DNA of 64,000 nt from Aestuariivita sp. (lineage in GTDB: Bacteria > Pseudomonadota > Alphaproteobacteria > Rhodobacterales > Rhodobacteraceae). A program made the position numbers and the translations under genes. This document shows positions 43,490-52,772 of this stretch, piece after piece. The stretch spans positions 62,001 through 126,000 of the forward strand of contig NZ_JAAWWD010000061.1 in assembly GCF_021404545.1 (NCBI RefSeq), read 5' to 3'. How positions within the stretch are numbered: position 1 is the first letter of the stretch; the number at the start of each line of letters is the position of its first letter. The notes below the pieces were generated by a model. The model saw only the letters and a program-made list of their open reading frames with translations. It was not told where the DNA came from and did no database searches.

Positions 43490-44887
43490 CTAATCGGTGG
43501 CAAAGCGGTAGATCCCGAGGATGATATCGCTCACCGGGATGATGGTGGTTTCAATGCCCTGTTGGCGCAGGTGCTGGTCGTATCGGTCCATCTGCGTGGG
43601 ATTGTCCCAATAGGCGCTGGCCTCCATCGCCGAGGACAGGCCCAGATTGACCCCCTTGGCGGCGGTCTGGCCGGCCAGCGCGGGACCCAGGATCGGTGTC
43701 AGCATCCGCGTATAGCTGCAGGCCGCAGCCGACCAGCTGCCCATCAGCGACAGCGTCTGTTCATCCGACAACTGGCCGCCGCGGCTGCGCAGGGGCCGCA
43801 TGATCTCGAACCAGTCCATCTGGTCCAGCCCAGGGGCAAACGGGCATCCAGGTCGCACGACAGGCAGGTCGGGCCGCATCGGATCGGGGGCGCCAAAGTC
43901 AAGATCCAGGTGATACCGCACGGGTGGCACCCAGGACCAGGGCGGCGGAACCGCTATCTCTGCCGCTGCCGGCCCTTCGGGGCGGGTTTCAGGCGCAGGT
44001 TCCGGTTGCGGATCGGTGGTCTGCGCCATGCGCGGGTGCAGCGGGACCGCCGCAGTGCTGTCGGCCTCGGCGCGCTCTGGCATCGGGCGGACACGCAGAC
44101 CAACCCTGCGATTGGGCGTGTAGCGGTCACCAAACTCCGAGGTCTCGCCATGGGCGACCAGCACGATCTGCGATCCTTCCGGCAGATATGGGGCAAGCTC
44201 ACGTTGAACCCGCGCCGCGCGATGCGCCGAAAGATTGTGGTTGTAGTTGCTCCCGCCTTCGCTGCTGGCATAGCCATGCAGTTCCACCAGAACGGCGCCG
44301 CTGTGCCCCTCAACCAGGCTCAGCGCGCCTGCAAGCGTTTCTTCATCGACATGGGTATCATCATGCTCAAACAGGACATGAGCGTCTTCGGGCGCGCGCT
44401 TCTCGGCCGTCTCATAGGCCACGCGGGGGGCCGCCGCACCAAAGCCACCGCCCGCCGTGCGCTCGTCTGCCAGACTGACCGGCGCGCCGCCCGCACGCTC
44501 GGACTGGGCCACATGCGCCAGTTCGTGCTCCAGCCGGGACCGTCCCTCGGGCGTCTGCGACGTCAAAGCGGACCTGTCGGCGTAGACGTGCCGTCCCTCG
44601 GCCAGTGCATGCGCCCCGCGATCGGCCGCCACCGCCGCGCCAACGGCATCGTCATGCAGCCGAACCATCGACAGATCCGCGCCGAAGCGCCTGCCGAAAC
44701 GCCGAAGGAGCGCGGGTTGCAATGGGCGCCCCATACCCTCGGGCTGGGCGCGGGCGGGCGGCGCATCTGTCAGCCCCGCAGACCACGCGATCCGGTCGGG
44801 GGTGGCGGCGCGTGCATCTTTCTCGGCGCGCGCACCGGGCCGTCGATCCGGCATCGCCGTGGCTTTATCTGCGCGCGTCCGGTTCAT
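43490..44887 (-). CDS. DUF4157-OmpA-like fusion protein of the eCIS locus
   Basis: In this 465-aa protein residues ~50-130 form a DUF4157 domain with HELAH (121-125) in RLEHELAHVAQ, a zinc-peptidase-like HExxH. An OmpA-type peptidoglycan-binding domain follows (~165-267; HGYASSEGGSNYNHNLSAHR and the TPNRRVGLRV end), then a proline-rich linker and an unassigned C-terminal domain. No signal peptide is visible. DUF4157 is common at the N-terminus of eCIS cargo. A role in cell-wall handling or as a loaded effector is possible; neither is shown. Confidence 0.75.
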   Translation of the reverse strand: MNRTRADKATAMPDRRPGARAEKDARAATPDRIAWSAGLTDAPPARAQPEGMGRPLQPALLRRFGRRFGADLSMVRLHDDAVGAAVAADRGAHALAEGRHVYADRSALTSQTPEGRSRLEHELAHVAQSERAGGAPVSLADERTAGGGFGAAAPRVAYETAEKRAPEDAHVLFEHDDTHVDEETLAGALSLVEGHSGAVLVELHGYASSEGGSNYNHNLSAHRAARVQRELAPYLPEGSQIVLVAHGETSEFGDRYTPNRRVGLRVRPMPERAEADSTAAVPLHPRMAQTTDPQPEPAPETRPEGPAAAEIAVPPPWSWVPPVRYHLDLDFGAPDPMRPDLPVVRPGCPFAPGLDQMDWFEIMRPLRSRGGQLSDEQTLSLMGSWSAAACSYTRMLTPILGPALAGQTAAKGVNLGLSSAMEASAYWDNPTQMDRYDQHLRQQGIETTIIPVSDIILGIYRFATD

Positions 44888-47800
44888 GGCCCACCCCTCG
44901 GGTTGGGCTTGCGAAACTCGATGTCGCTGAATTCGATCTGGGCCAGATTGACCATCAACCGTTTTGGCACACTGCCTTCGATATTCACCCATCCGCTCAG
45001 GGCGGCGCCGCCAACACTGCCGTTGGACACCGTAATCGCACCGACCTCGACGCGGCCAGCCCCACCCGACAGGGCCACGTTGAGGGTCTGAAGCTGGGCT
45101 CTTTCAGCGTTGAGCTGAACCGTGAACGACGGCGGGGCTTCAGACGGGGCTTCGCGACCTGGACCCGAGCTTTCCGGTTCCGCGGCCTCGGCGTCCAGGT
45201 CGGTATCCGGCAAGTTGGTCCTGATCTGGAAATGATCGATCCCATCGGGGGCGAGCTGGATCGTCCCATGCGTGCCAGGTGCCGTCCCAAAGCTGAAATC
45301 GAAGGGATTGGGATTGTTGATGCTCAGATCGACAAAGACGTTGGAGATCTGGAGCGGCCCGGTCGTCCCGCCGCTCTCGGCCATTGTCCCCAGGCGCGTA
45401 TTCATCCGCATCAATGCGCGCAAGGGCACGGACCCCACAGTCACGCCGGTCGGGGTTGTCCCGTCAGGATCGGTCAGGCCGAACTCCACGATGGTGATCC
45501 AGTCGGGCTCCGCTTCGCGGTCCGGATCAAACAGATTGTTGTAAAGCGCTTCGCCAAGCTGGATGTCGAAACTGTCGTCATCGACATTGCCCCGAAGGAT
45601 ATTCAGCCATCCGCCAAAATCCGTTTTCTCATCGACCAGCCTGCGTACCTGGGCCCGCAGAGCCTGCATCAAAGGGTTCAGATCCGCCGCGCCATCGGTG
45701 ACACCGATCCGCACATCCAGGTCGATGGGAACCTGCGCTTCGCCCTCCTCGTCGGTTCGCGTCATATCGATATCAAGACTGACCTGTCCCGTCGCGGTAT
45801 CGATGAGATCGCGATACTGCACGCTGTAGGACCGCAAGAGGTCGCGCATGTCCGGTTCGGTGCCCGCGGGTCGCGTATCTTCGGGCAGCAGGGCCGAGAC
45901 ATCGTCCACGACAATGGACGCATCCCTGAAGATCGCGCTGTTCAGCCGGATCACCTGGTCGGTCTCGCCTGTCGATGTGTATGGAACCGGTTCGGCATAG
46001 GCGATCGAGATATCCGGCGTTCCCGAGAAGCTTTGCGCCCTCACGCGCACGCCCATGTCGGGGATATGAACTTCGAACGCCCCACTCTGGGCCCGCAGCA
46101 CCTCCAGACCGTCCGGGGTCAGCCGGATGCGCTCGGCCCCAAGGTTTGGCGCCGAGCCGTCCGCCCCGCGCAACAGCCGGAAGACCGCAGATGGCAAAAG
46201 GCGCCCCAGATCCAGATTGAGCTGCGAAAGCGATGGCTGATTCAGGTCGATCTGGTACCCTCCGGCGCCCAGGAAATCGGCGTCGACCGTGTCAATTGTC
46301 AACGCGCCCTGCCCTTGCAGAATGCCCGGCAGATCGGCCGCGATGTTCGGAATGTTGATCCGTCCGCTTTCTATCAGGCCGGTCAGCAGATACTCTGTCG
46401 TGCCGGCGCCCGCATCGAAATCTGCCTGCACGGTGAAAAGCGCGCCGCTCTCGGTCGATCCCAGCCGTACATTGTCGATCGTGGCCCTGTCGCTTTCCGG
46501 CAAGGTGATTTCGGCGCCCAGCGATTTCAGTGTGATGCCCACACCGCTGGCGCTGATCCTGGGGATCTCCAGCTCGGTGATGCGGATTTCCTGGAACGCG
46601 GGCGCGTCTTCGTGTTCGGATGGATGAAAATCTATCTCTGCGCTCAGCTTGATATCCTCAAGCCGGATATCTCCGACCGGCGTCCCGGCGGTGCCCGAGG
46701 CCAGCGGTATGGGGATGTCTATACGCATCGAGCTGCCGTCAAGGGTCAGCTGGTTCACTTGCACCGTGCCCACGCGCAGCTTGTTGATCGACAGGCCCTG
46801 CCCGTGGGTATAGGTGATGCCGCCATCCTCGGCGGTGCGCAGGTTCTCGACCGCGACGCTTGTCGTGGTGTCCCCCGCCGTCACGTCCGCATCGGCATCC
46901 AGTCGACCGATCCGGGCAACCACACGATTGCCCTCCTGGAACTGGAAGTTGAGGTCTTGCGCATCGGCACTGCCATTGGCGCTGAACCGCTCGCCGAGGG
47001 TGGCGTCGAAATAGGTCCGCAAACGGCCCAGATGGATATCGCCGGAGGTCGGCAGACCCCCGCTCCAGTCCAGCCCGTCGACCCGGAAATCGGTCAGCTC
47101 GATTGGCTGATGCTCGGGATTGTCCCGGCCCGTGTTGTCAAAGCTCAGCGTCAGGTTCCGGCCCGGATCGACATAGCGGAAATGCCCCGCCGTCATCAGC
47201 GGTATCCGCATCGAGGTGATTGTCACATGCGGAGTCTGGTCGGTCTCGCGTTCGATCCGCCCGGACAGCGAGAACCCGTGAATATGGGCGGATCGACGCG
47301 CCTCCAGCAGAACGCCTCCGCGCGTCCGCCAGCGGAAATTGCGGATCGCCAGATCATCGAAGGACAGATCGTTGATCTGGATCAGACGCTCGGAATAACT
47401 CACATCCGCACCCAGATTACCGAGGCGACGGATCGTCACACGGTTGTCGCCGATCACCAGCATGCCGTCGCTCAGATCGACCTCGTTCATCCGCACATCT
47501 GTCCGGCCACCGCTGTTGAGAAATCCGCCACTGACAAAGTCAACCTCAAGCGCGGCTGCCCGCGCCGCGCCCGGCGACACTTCGGCTTCTGGCAAGCTCG
47601 ACACCGTGCCTTCGGCCGCGTGGGTGACCACTGGCCCACCGGTTCCGCCCGTCATCGCTTCGTGTACCAGACCGGCCACCTGAAGCGCATCGATGGTCTG
47701 AACCCGTGCGCCGCCATGCAACCCCGAGGCATCCGCCTCCGTGCCGGTCTCGGACGTCGGCGCGACATAGCGCAGATTGTCGAAGTCGATCCCGCCCAGC

Positions 47801-50800
47801 GACCCGCCATGCACCGTGATCTGCATCCGCCGGGGTGCCTGCGGTGTCTCGCCCGGCTCAGGTTCGGGCTGAAAGAAGGACGGCGCCTCGGTTTGATAGA
47901 TCATCGGCCCCGGACCGCCCTCATAGGACAGGCGGCCGATATGACCCGACAGCGCTATCTCCCGCAGCGCACCGTCGTTTTCCGGGTCGGTGAGCAGGGT
48001 CATGTGCAGATTGGACTGGATCATGACCGCCGTCCCCGGCGCCTGGATTACGTCCTGGCCATAGCGCAGGTCGACCCCGGACAGGGTCAGACGTTCCAGA
48101 CGGGGGATGTCGACCTGCCAACCGTTCTCAAGCCGGTGCGCGGTCGATTCCAGCCCGCGCACATCCAGATTCGCGACCTGAACGCCAAAGAGCGCCGCAT
48201 TTGCGCCGGTCAGGGTCAGACGCCCGGCGTTCAGCCCTCCGCCCGCGACCATGTCAAACCCCGGATCCTGCTGACCCCGGAAGACCCGCTGAAGCATGTT
48301 CACCAGAAGGCTGATCGACAGATCAACCTGCTCGCCCTCCAAGGACTCAATCTCGATCCCCAGCCCTTCAATGTCCCGCAGGATGAAATGCTCAAATCCG
48401 GCGCTGACACCGACTGCCCGCGGCGTCAGTGTCAGCCCCAGCGTAACCCCCGTGGCCTCTGCCTCGCCGATGTCGATGTAAAACGCGGCGCGCAATTGGC
48501 GGCGCATCCGGGCCAGTTCGATCCGCTGGCTCTGGGTCAGATCGGCGACATCCTGGTCGGCCAGTTCGTGATAGGCAACCACACGCGGCAGCAGGACCGA
48601 AAGCCGCAGCCGCGCGTCTTCGTATTGCGCATGCCGCGGCGGGTCGGGATAAGCCGCCGCCAGATCCTGGGTGATCTGGATCATCTGGTTCAACACCTCG
48701 ACATCCGGCACATAGGTAAATCCCAGCCCTTCCGCCTCGACCCGTGCGATGGTCAGCGACAGACCCTCGTCGGTCGAGGGCGGCAATCCCTGCGCCGCGC
48801 CCGCCTCGTGATCCAGTCGTTCGCGGAAAAGGCCGAGTGCCGCCGGATCGGCCAGCCGGTCCAGCCCGGTCGCCGCCAACAGGCGCAGGGCGGTCTGTCC
48901 TTGGCCTTGCCCGGAAATGCCTTGCAACGAGATGCGGTCCGCATCCAGTGCGGACCGCAGGCCTGTGGCCTCGAGACCGCCGATGTCGATGGTGACGCCC
49001 AGCCGCCGCGCCCGTTCCAATGCCACCAGCCTGCGCACCTGCGGCTCCGAAAGGCTGTCGGGGGTTTGCCGGTATCGGCGCGCCAGATCGCGGCGCTCGC
49101 GCTCGACCGCGTCGGCCTGCTCAAGCTGCGATTCCATCCCGGAAATCTCGTCCAGCAACTGCTGCCCTGCCGCACCGTCGCGATCCGTCGGCGACAAACG
49201 ATCCCGATGCCGCCGCGCCTGGGCAATACGGTTGCGAAGATGCTGGTCCGGCGTGGTCGCGATCCCCAGATCGAAATCGGTAATGGCCAATGCCTGCAAC
49301 CGGGTACCGTCGCTGGTGGAAAAACCACTGATGTCGATCCGGTCGAACGAAATCGTCCGCCCGGTCAGCCCTTGGATCGTCTCGTCTTCCGCCAAGGCGC
49401 TCAGATGCGAATAGACCTCAAACAGCCCCAGCATGGTAAAGAACATGAACGGCAAAGGGATCCATGTGCCTTGGGGCAAGGTCTGTCCCGAGCCCTCCAC
49501 CGCATCCACCGATTGGGCGACAATCTGCAAGGCCGACAGATCCACCTGGCCAAAGGTCAGCGCGGTATCAGGGCTCAGCATGCCGCCGCTGGTGACGGTC
49601 AACCGCTGCGCGTCGCCCTGGATCCGGCTGGGCGTGGTGTAGTATTCATCGCGGTACTGAGCGACCACGTGCAACCCGGAGATTCGGATCGGCCCGGTTT
49701 CCACCCGCGTCGTACCGAACAGATGGTTGAACCCTTCCAACCGCAGATCGGGCACGCGCAGATGCATTTCCCGGTCGGGCAGGTTGAACCAGACCATACC
49801 GGTGTTTTCCTGTTCACCCCGCGCGTCGCGCTCGGTCCCGCCCTCGGGAAGCCGCACCTGCGTCTGGTCCAGCGTCATCGCGGCAAAGTTCAGGGCCCGC
49901 TCCAGATCGATGCGGAACCCGCCGCCGCGGCGGCCCAGCAGGAAATCGCTGCCGAAGATGAACAGATCCAGCAGACTGGTGATTGTCGGCAGGGTCAGGT
50001 AAAGAGCGCGCCCCAGAGGTTGCAGGAATTGCAGCGCGCCCACCGTCGACAGGATGCAGGTGGGCAGCGCGTCCGGGTCCGGCTCGGTCCGGCGCGAATC
50101 CGGGCGACGGTCGAACAGGCGGTACCGCGCGACGATCGGGGCCAGTTCGGCGACCTGATAGGCGCTCTGCTGCTCCGAGATACGGAACACGCGATCATAG
50201 GCGCCAAAAGCAATCGCCATGCGGATCTGCGCGTCCAGCTCGAACCGGCGTTCCGGGGTCCAGAGTGTCTCGCCGGGGTCGGTCGCTTCCAGCCGCGCGA
50301 TCACGTCCTCGCGGTTCAATCCACCGTCGCGGGACACGAACAGATGCATGTCGCGGCTGTCGCGCATCCGCCTGTGCAGTTCGGACCAGATCTCGGCCAG
50401 CTCTTCACCGCCGCCACGGTTGAAGAACTGCTCGCGCTCATGCGGGGGCAGCGCCCGGATCAGCCGAAACGCGATATAGGCATCGCGGTCGGTCACCGCC
50501 GTGTCCAAGGACCAGGGCCACCAGTTTGTCGACATCAGATCGCGGGCATGTTCCACCAGATGTATCGGATCGCGCGCCAGAAAGATCTCCATGGTCACCG
50601 GTCGGCGGTCCTGGGCATAAAGGTACTGGTCCGGCAGCCCGTCGATCATCGGGGAAATGACACCCAGCGTATCCAAACGGCGCACCACGTAATTCAGTGC
50701 GGTCAACTGATGAGGAACGCCGGGATCGGTCGCCAAGATGCTCTGGAGCATCTCGAACAGGCGCCTCCAGTTCCCATGTCGCCGCACCTCTTCGCCAACG

Positions 50801-52491
50801 CGCAGCACATCGTTGACCGATGCCCGCAGGATGTCGGCATCGCGCCCCTCCTGCTCCAGCAGATCGGCATAGTCGCGTGCGCTCGACACCAGCTGACCGG
50901 TTTCGTCTTCGGTCACTTCGATACCGACATAGACCCCCGACCGGATCAGATCGCGCGGGATTTCCTCCTCCAGGCGGCGGTAATAGACGCCGCCTTCAAG
51001 CTGCCTGAACCGGTACTGCGCTTCCAAAGGCATCGCGCGCAGCAACCGATAGGCATATTGCGCTTCCCAGTCGCGGATCGCCCAGTCAAAGAACGACCGC
51101 GACAGCAAGTCCTGGATAGAGGCCAGGTTCTCCCAGACCGGTCGCCGCGCCATGAGCGCAAAGAACAGCCCGGCATAGGTGCCGCCAAGCGCATCGTCCC
51201 GGTCGGTCGCCCGAAACAACACCTCCAGCACGCCCAGCCGCCGCAGTTCGATGGCCACGGCCTCCAGGACCGGCGGCACCGTGCGCAGCGCACCGCCGAA
51301 CTCATCCAGAGGTGCCGGAGTGTCATCCGCCTGTTCGGAGGTATCGGCCTGGGGTTCCGGCTCTACAATCGGCGCCAGCGGGCGCAGCATGTCCAGCACC
51401 TGCCGCGCCGCATCGGCGTTTTCATTGTCCTCCAGAATCCGCTGTGCCCGTCGCGCCAAAAGCGCCGCCCGGGCCAACTGGCTTTCGGTGAATTCGGTCT
51501 CATCGTCCCGGGTGGTGCGGGCGCGGTCCCGCTCGTCCCCGACCGGCTCGCCAAAGGGCCGACTGATGCGCGCGCTGATCTCGGCGCCCACCTCGCCCCG
51601 CATCAGCGCCACCAGCAGCCTGGGCCGCTGCCGCTCGACCTCGCCCAGCACCAGATCCAGCGCAACGACTTCCAGACCGCGCAACGCGTCATAGGGCAGG
51701 CTCTCGAAGGTGCGCTCTTTGAAGCGGTCCACATCCGTCCGGGCAAGCCCGGCATAGGCCGCCAGAGCCGAGCGTGCATAATCGCGGTGATGCTGATCGC
51801 CAAGCTCGCCCGGAATCCGCGCGCGCCGGTCTGGGGGCAATGCGCGGATCATCGCAGCGGCCGTCACAAACGGATGCGCATCCAGAATACTCAGAATCTG
51901 CGTCATTTCCCCGTCGGTGACGATCCCGTCCAATGTCGCGCTGATCCGGTCACGCGCGCTTGTCTGCGCCGGAGACAGGTTGTCCGCCTGGTCGTCGATC
52001 CGCTGCTGCAACCCGTCGGCAGTGTCCAGTGTCGGCCCCGGCTGCGCGGGCGAGGAGGCCACCGCCGTGCCGGTATCGCGCGCCACAGCCCCCTTTGGCA
52101 GGACGGCCCGCGGGGCGTAGAGCGGCAACAGAGCCGCGGCCCGGGCACCGATGTCCCGTGCCTCACGCTCGGCGGCCTCCGCATCGCCCTGCGGCGCCAG
52201 CCCCCGTTCCGCCCGCTGGGCCAGGTGGGTCATCTCATGCGCCAGCAGCGCGCGCGCCGCACCCGATCCCAGCGGGTGCGCATCGGGATCCACATGCGCC
52301 ACGCCGTCCTTGACGACGCCGCGCGCGCCAAAGGCCCGGGCATGTGTGTCGAACCGCACCTGGGCGTCCTGCGGTGCCAACCCCAGTTGCATCGCGAAAT
52401 CCACCACCAGCCGGGGATCCGGTTCCGTCGCCATGGGTCTGGACAGAGCTCTGTCCGGCGCAGCACCGGTGTGGTCCACCGCACGTCTCAT
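44884..52491 (-). CDS. 2535-aa DUF4157 protein with long beta-repeat region, candidate cargo or scaffold
   Basis: Near the N-terminus is a DUF4157 domain with HEMTH (85-89) in ALLAHEMTHLAQ. Residues ~150-830 look mainly helical. From ~860 to the end are repeated short beta stretches such as LERLTLSGVDLRYG and VRLGSTESG, loosely reminiscent of AsmA/TamB-like lattices. No signal peptide or clear membrane anchor is seen apart from a hydrophobic patch near LPFMFFTMLGLF. It overlaps both neighbours by four bases. It is much larger than usual DUF4157 proteins. Effector, structural scaffold and tape-measure substitute are all possible. Confidence 0.6.
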   Translation of the reverse strand: MRRAVDHTGAAPDRALSRPMATEPDPRLVVDFAMQLGLAPQDAQVRFDTHARAFGARGVVKDGVAHVDPDAHPLGSGAARALLAHEMTHLAQRAERGLAPQGDAEAAEREARDIGARAAALLPLYAPRAVLPKGAVARDTGTAVASSPAQPGPTLDTADGLQQRIDDQADNLSPAQTSARDRISATLDGIVTDGEMTQILSILDAHPFVTAAAMIRALPPDRRARIPGELGDQHHRDYARSALAAYAGLARTDVDRFKERTFESLPYDALRGLEVVALDLVLGEVERQRPRLLVALMRGEVGAEISARISRPFGEPVGDERDRARTTRDDETEFTESQLARAALLARRAQRILEDNENADAARQVLDMLRPLAPIVEPEPQADTSEQADDTPAPLDEFGGALRTVPPVLEAVAIELRRLGVLEVLFRATDRDDALGGTYAGLFFALMARRPVWENLASIQDLLSRSFFDWAIRDWEAQYAYRLLRAMPLEAQYRFRQLEGGVYYRRLEEEIPRDLIRSGVYVGIEVTEDETGQLVSSARDYADLLEQEGRDADILRASVNDVLRVGEEVRRHGNWRRLFEMLQSILATDPGVPHQLTALNYVVRRLDTLGVISPMIDGLPDQYLYAQDRRPVTMEIFLARDPIHLVEHARDLMSTNWWPWSLDTAVTDRDAYIAFRLIRALPPHEREQFFNRGGGEELAEIWSELHRRMRDSRDMHLFVSRDGGLNREDVIARLEATDPGETLWTPERRFELDAQIRMAIAFGAYDRVFRISEQQSAYQVAELAPIVARYRLFDRRPDSRRTEPDPDALPTCILSTVGALQFLQPLGRALYLTLPTITSLLDLFIFGSDFLLGRRGGGFRIDLERALNFAAMTLDQTQVRLPEGGTERDARGEQENTGMVWFNLPDREMHLRVPDLRLEGFNHLFGTTRVETGPIRISGLHVVAQYRDEYYTTPSRIQGDAQRLTVTSGGMLSPDTALTFGQVDLSALQIVAQSVDAVEGSGQTLPQGTWIPLPFMFFTMLGLFEVYSHLSALAEDETIQGLTGRTISFDRIDISGFSTSDGTRLQALAITDFDLGIATTPDQHLRNRIAQARRHRDRLSPTDRDGAAGQQLLDEISGMESQLEQADAVERERRDLARRYRQTPDSLSEPQVRRLVALERARRLGVTIDIGGLEATGLRSALDADRISLQGISGQGQGQTALRLLAATGLDRLADPAALGLFRERLDHEAGAAQGLPPSTDEGLSLTIARVEAEGLGFTYVPDVEVLNQMIQITQDLAAAYPDPPRHAQYEDARLRLSVLLPRVVAYHELADQDVADLTQSQRIELARMRRQLRAAFYIDIGEAEATGVTLGLTLTPRAVGVSAGFEHFILRDIEGLGIEIESLEGEQVDLSISLLVNMLQRVFRGQQDPGFDMVAGGGLNAGRLTLTGANAALFGVQVANLDVRGLESTAHRLENGWQVDIPRLERLTLSGVDLRYGQDVIQAPGTAVMIQSNLHMTLLTDPENDGALREIALSGHIGRLSYEGGPGPMIYQTEAPSFFQPEPEPGETPQAPRRMQITVHGGSLGGIDFDNLRYVAPTSETGTEADASGLHGGARVQTIDALQVAGLVHEAMTGGTGGPVVTHAAEGTVSSLPEAEVSPGAARAAALEVDFVSGGFLNSGGRTDVRMNEVDLSDGMLVIGDNRVTIRRLGNLGADVSYSERLIQINDLSFDDLAIRNFRWRTRGGVLLEARRSAHIHGFSLSGRIERETDQTPHVTITSMRIPLMTAGHFRYVDPGRNLTLSFDNTGRDNPEHQPIELTDFRVDGLDWSGGLPTSGDIHLGRLRTYFDATLGERFSANGSADAQDLNFQFQEGNRVVARIGRLDADADVTAGDTTTSVAVENLRTAEDGGITYTHGQGLSINKLRVGTVQVNQLTLDGSSMRIDIPIPLASGTAGTPVGDIRLEDIKLSAEIDFHPSEHEDAPAFQEIRITELEIPRISASGVGITLKSLGAEITLPESDRATIDNVRLGSTESGALFTVQADFDAGAGTTEYLLTGLIESGRINIPNIAADLPGILQGQGALTIDTVDADFLGAGGYQIDLNQPSLSQLNLDLGRLLPSAVFRLLRGADGSAPNLGAERIRLTPDGLEVLRAQSGAFEVHIPDMGVRVRAQSFSGTPDISIAYAEPVPYTSTGETDQVIRLNSAIFRDASIVVDDVSALLPEDTRPAGTEPDMRDLLRSYSVQYRDLIDTATGQVSLDIDMTRTDEEGEAQVPIDLDVRIGVTDGAADLNPLMQALRAQVRRLVDEKTDFGGWLNILRGNVDDDSFDIQLGEALYNNLFDPDREAEPDWITIVEFGLTDPDGTTPTGVTVGSVPLRALMRMNTRLGTMAESGGTTGPLQISNVFVDLSINNPNPFDFSFGTAPGTHGTIQLAPDGIDHFQIRTNLPDTDLDAEAAEPESSGPGREAPSEAPPSFTVQLNAERAQLQTLNVALSGGAGRVEVGAITVSNGSVGGAALSGWVNIEGSVPKRLMVNLAQIEFSDIEFRKPNPRGGP

Positions 52492-52772
52492 GGCGTGATC
52501 CGCCCGATAATCCTGTGTGCCAGTGCCGCACCGACATCTTCGGGCAAGGCCGCGCCCCGGTCGGGCATCGCCGCCACAGCCGTATCCTGCCGTGCCGACA
52601 GCTCCGGCAGCACCTCAAGCCCGGCCAGTTCCCGCGCCAGCGCACCGGTCAGGCTATCTGCAATCCGGCGGGCGGTGCTGGGCGAAAACCCATGCAGGTC
52701 CAGGCGGTCGATGCGCAGCGTCACCCGCTCGGCCGCGCGACACTGGCGCTGGCGGATCGCATAGCGGGTCAT
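52488..52772 (-). CDS. Small eCIS-locus protein of unknown function
   Basis: The 94-aa protein starts MTRYAIRQRQCRAAER, with a helical middle containing a segment on the pattern DLHGFSPSTARRIADSLTGA. The start at 52772 is chosen for its ATGA overlap with the ATPase stop; GTG at 52778 is also possible. It sits between the AAA+ ATPase and the giant DUF4157 gene, so it might be a chaperone or adaptor for that protein. I do not recognise the family. Confidence 0.6.
   Translation of the reverse strand: MTRYAIRQRQCRAAERVTLRIDRLDLHGFSPSTARRIADSLTGALARELAGLEVLPELSARQDTAVAAMPDRGAALPEDVGAALAHRIIGRITP

Noticed and set aside
44605-52764. A 2719-codon open frame on the plus strand covering the giant DUF4157 gene
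   Set aside because: It is the antisense shadow of a GC-rich gene lacking TTA, CTA and TCA codons in phase. Its translation is Arg/Gln/His-rich with no motifs, while the minus strand encodes a protein with recognisable domains and start/stop overlaps.
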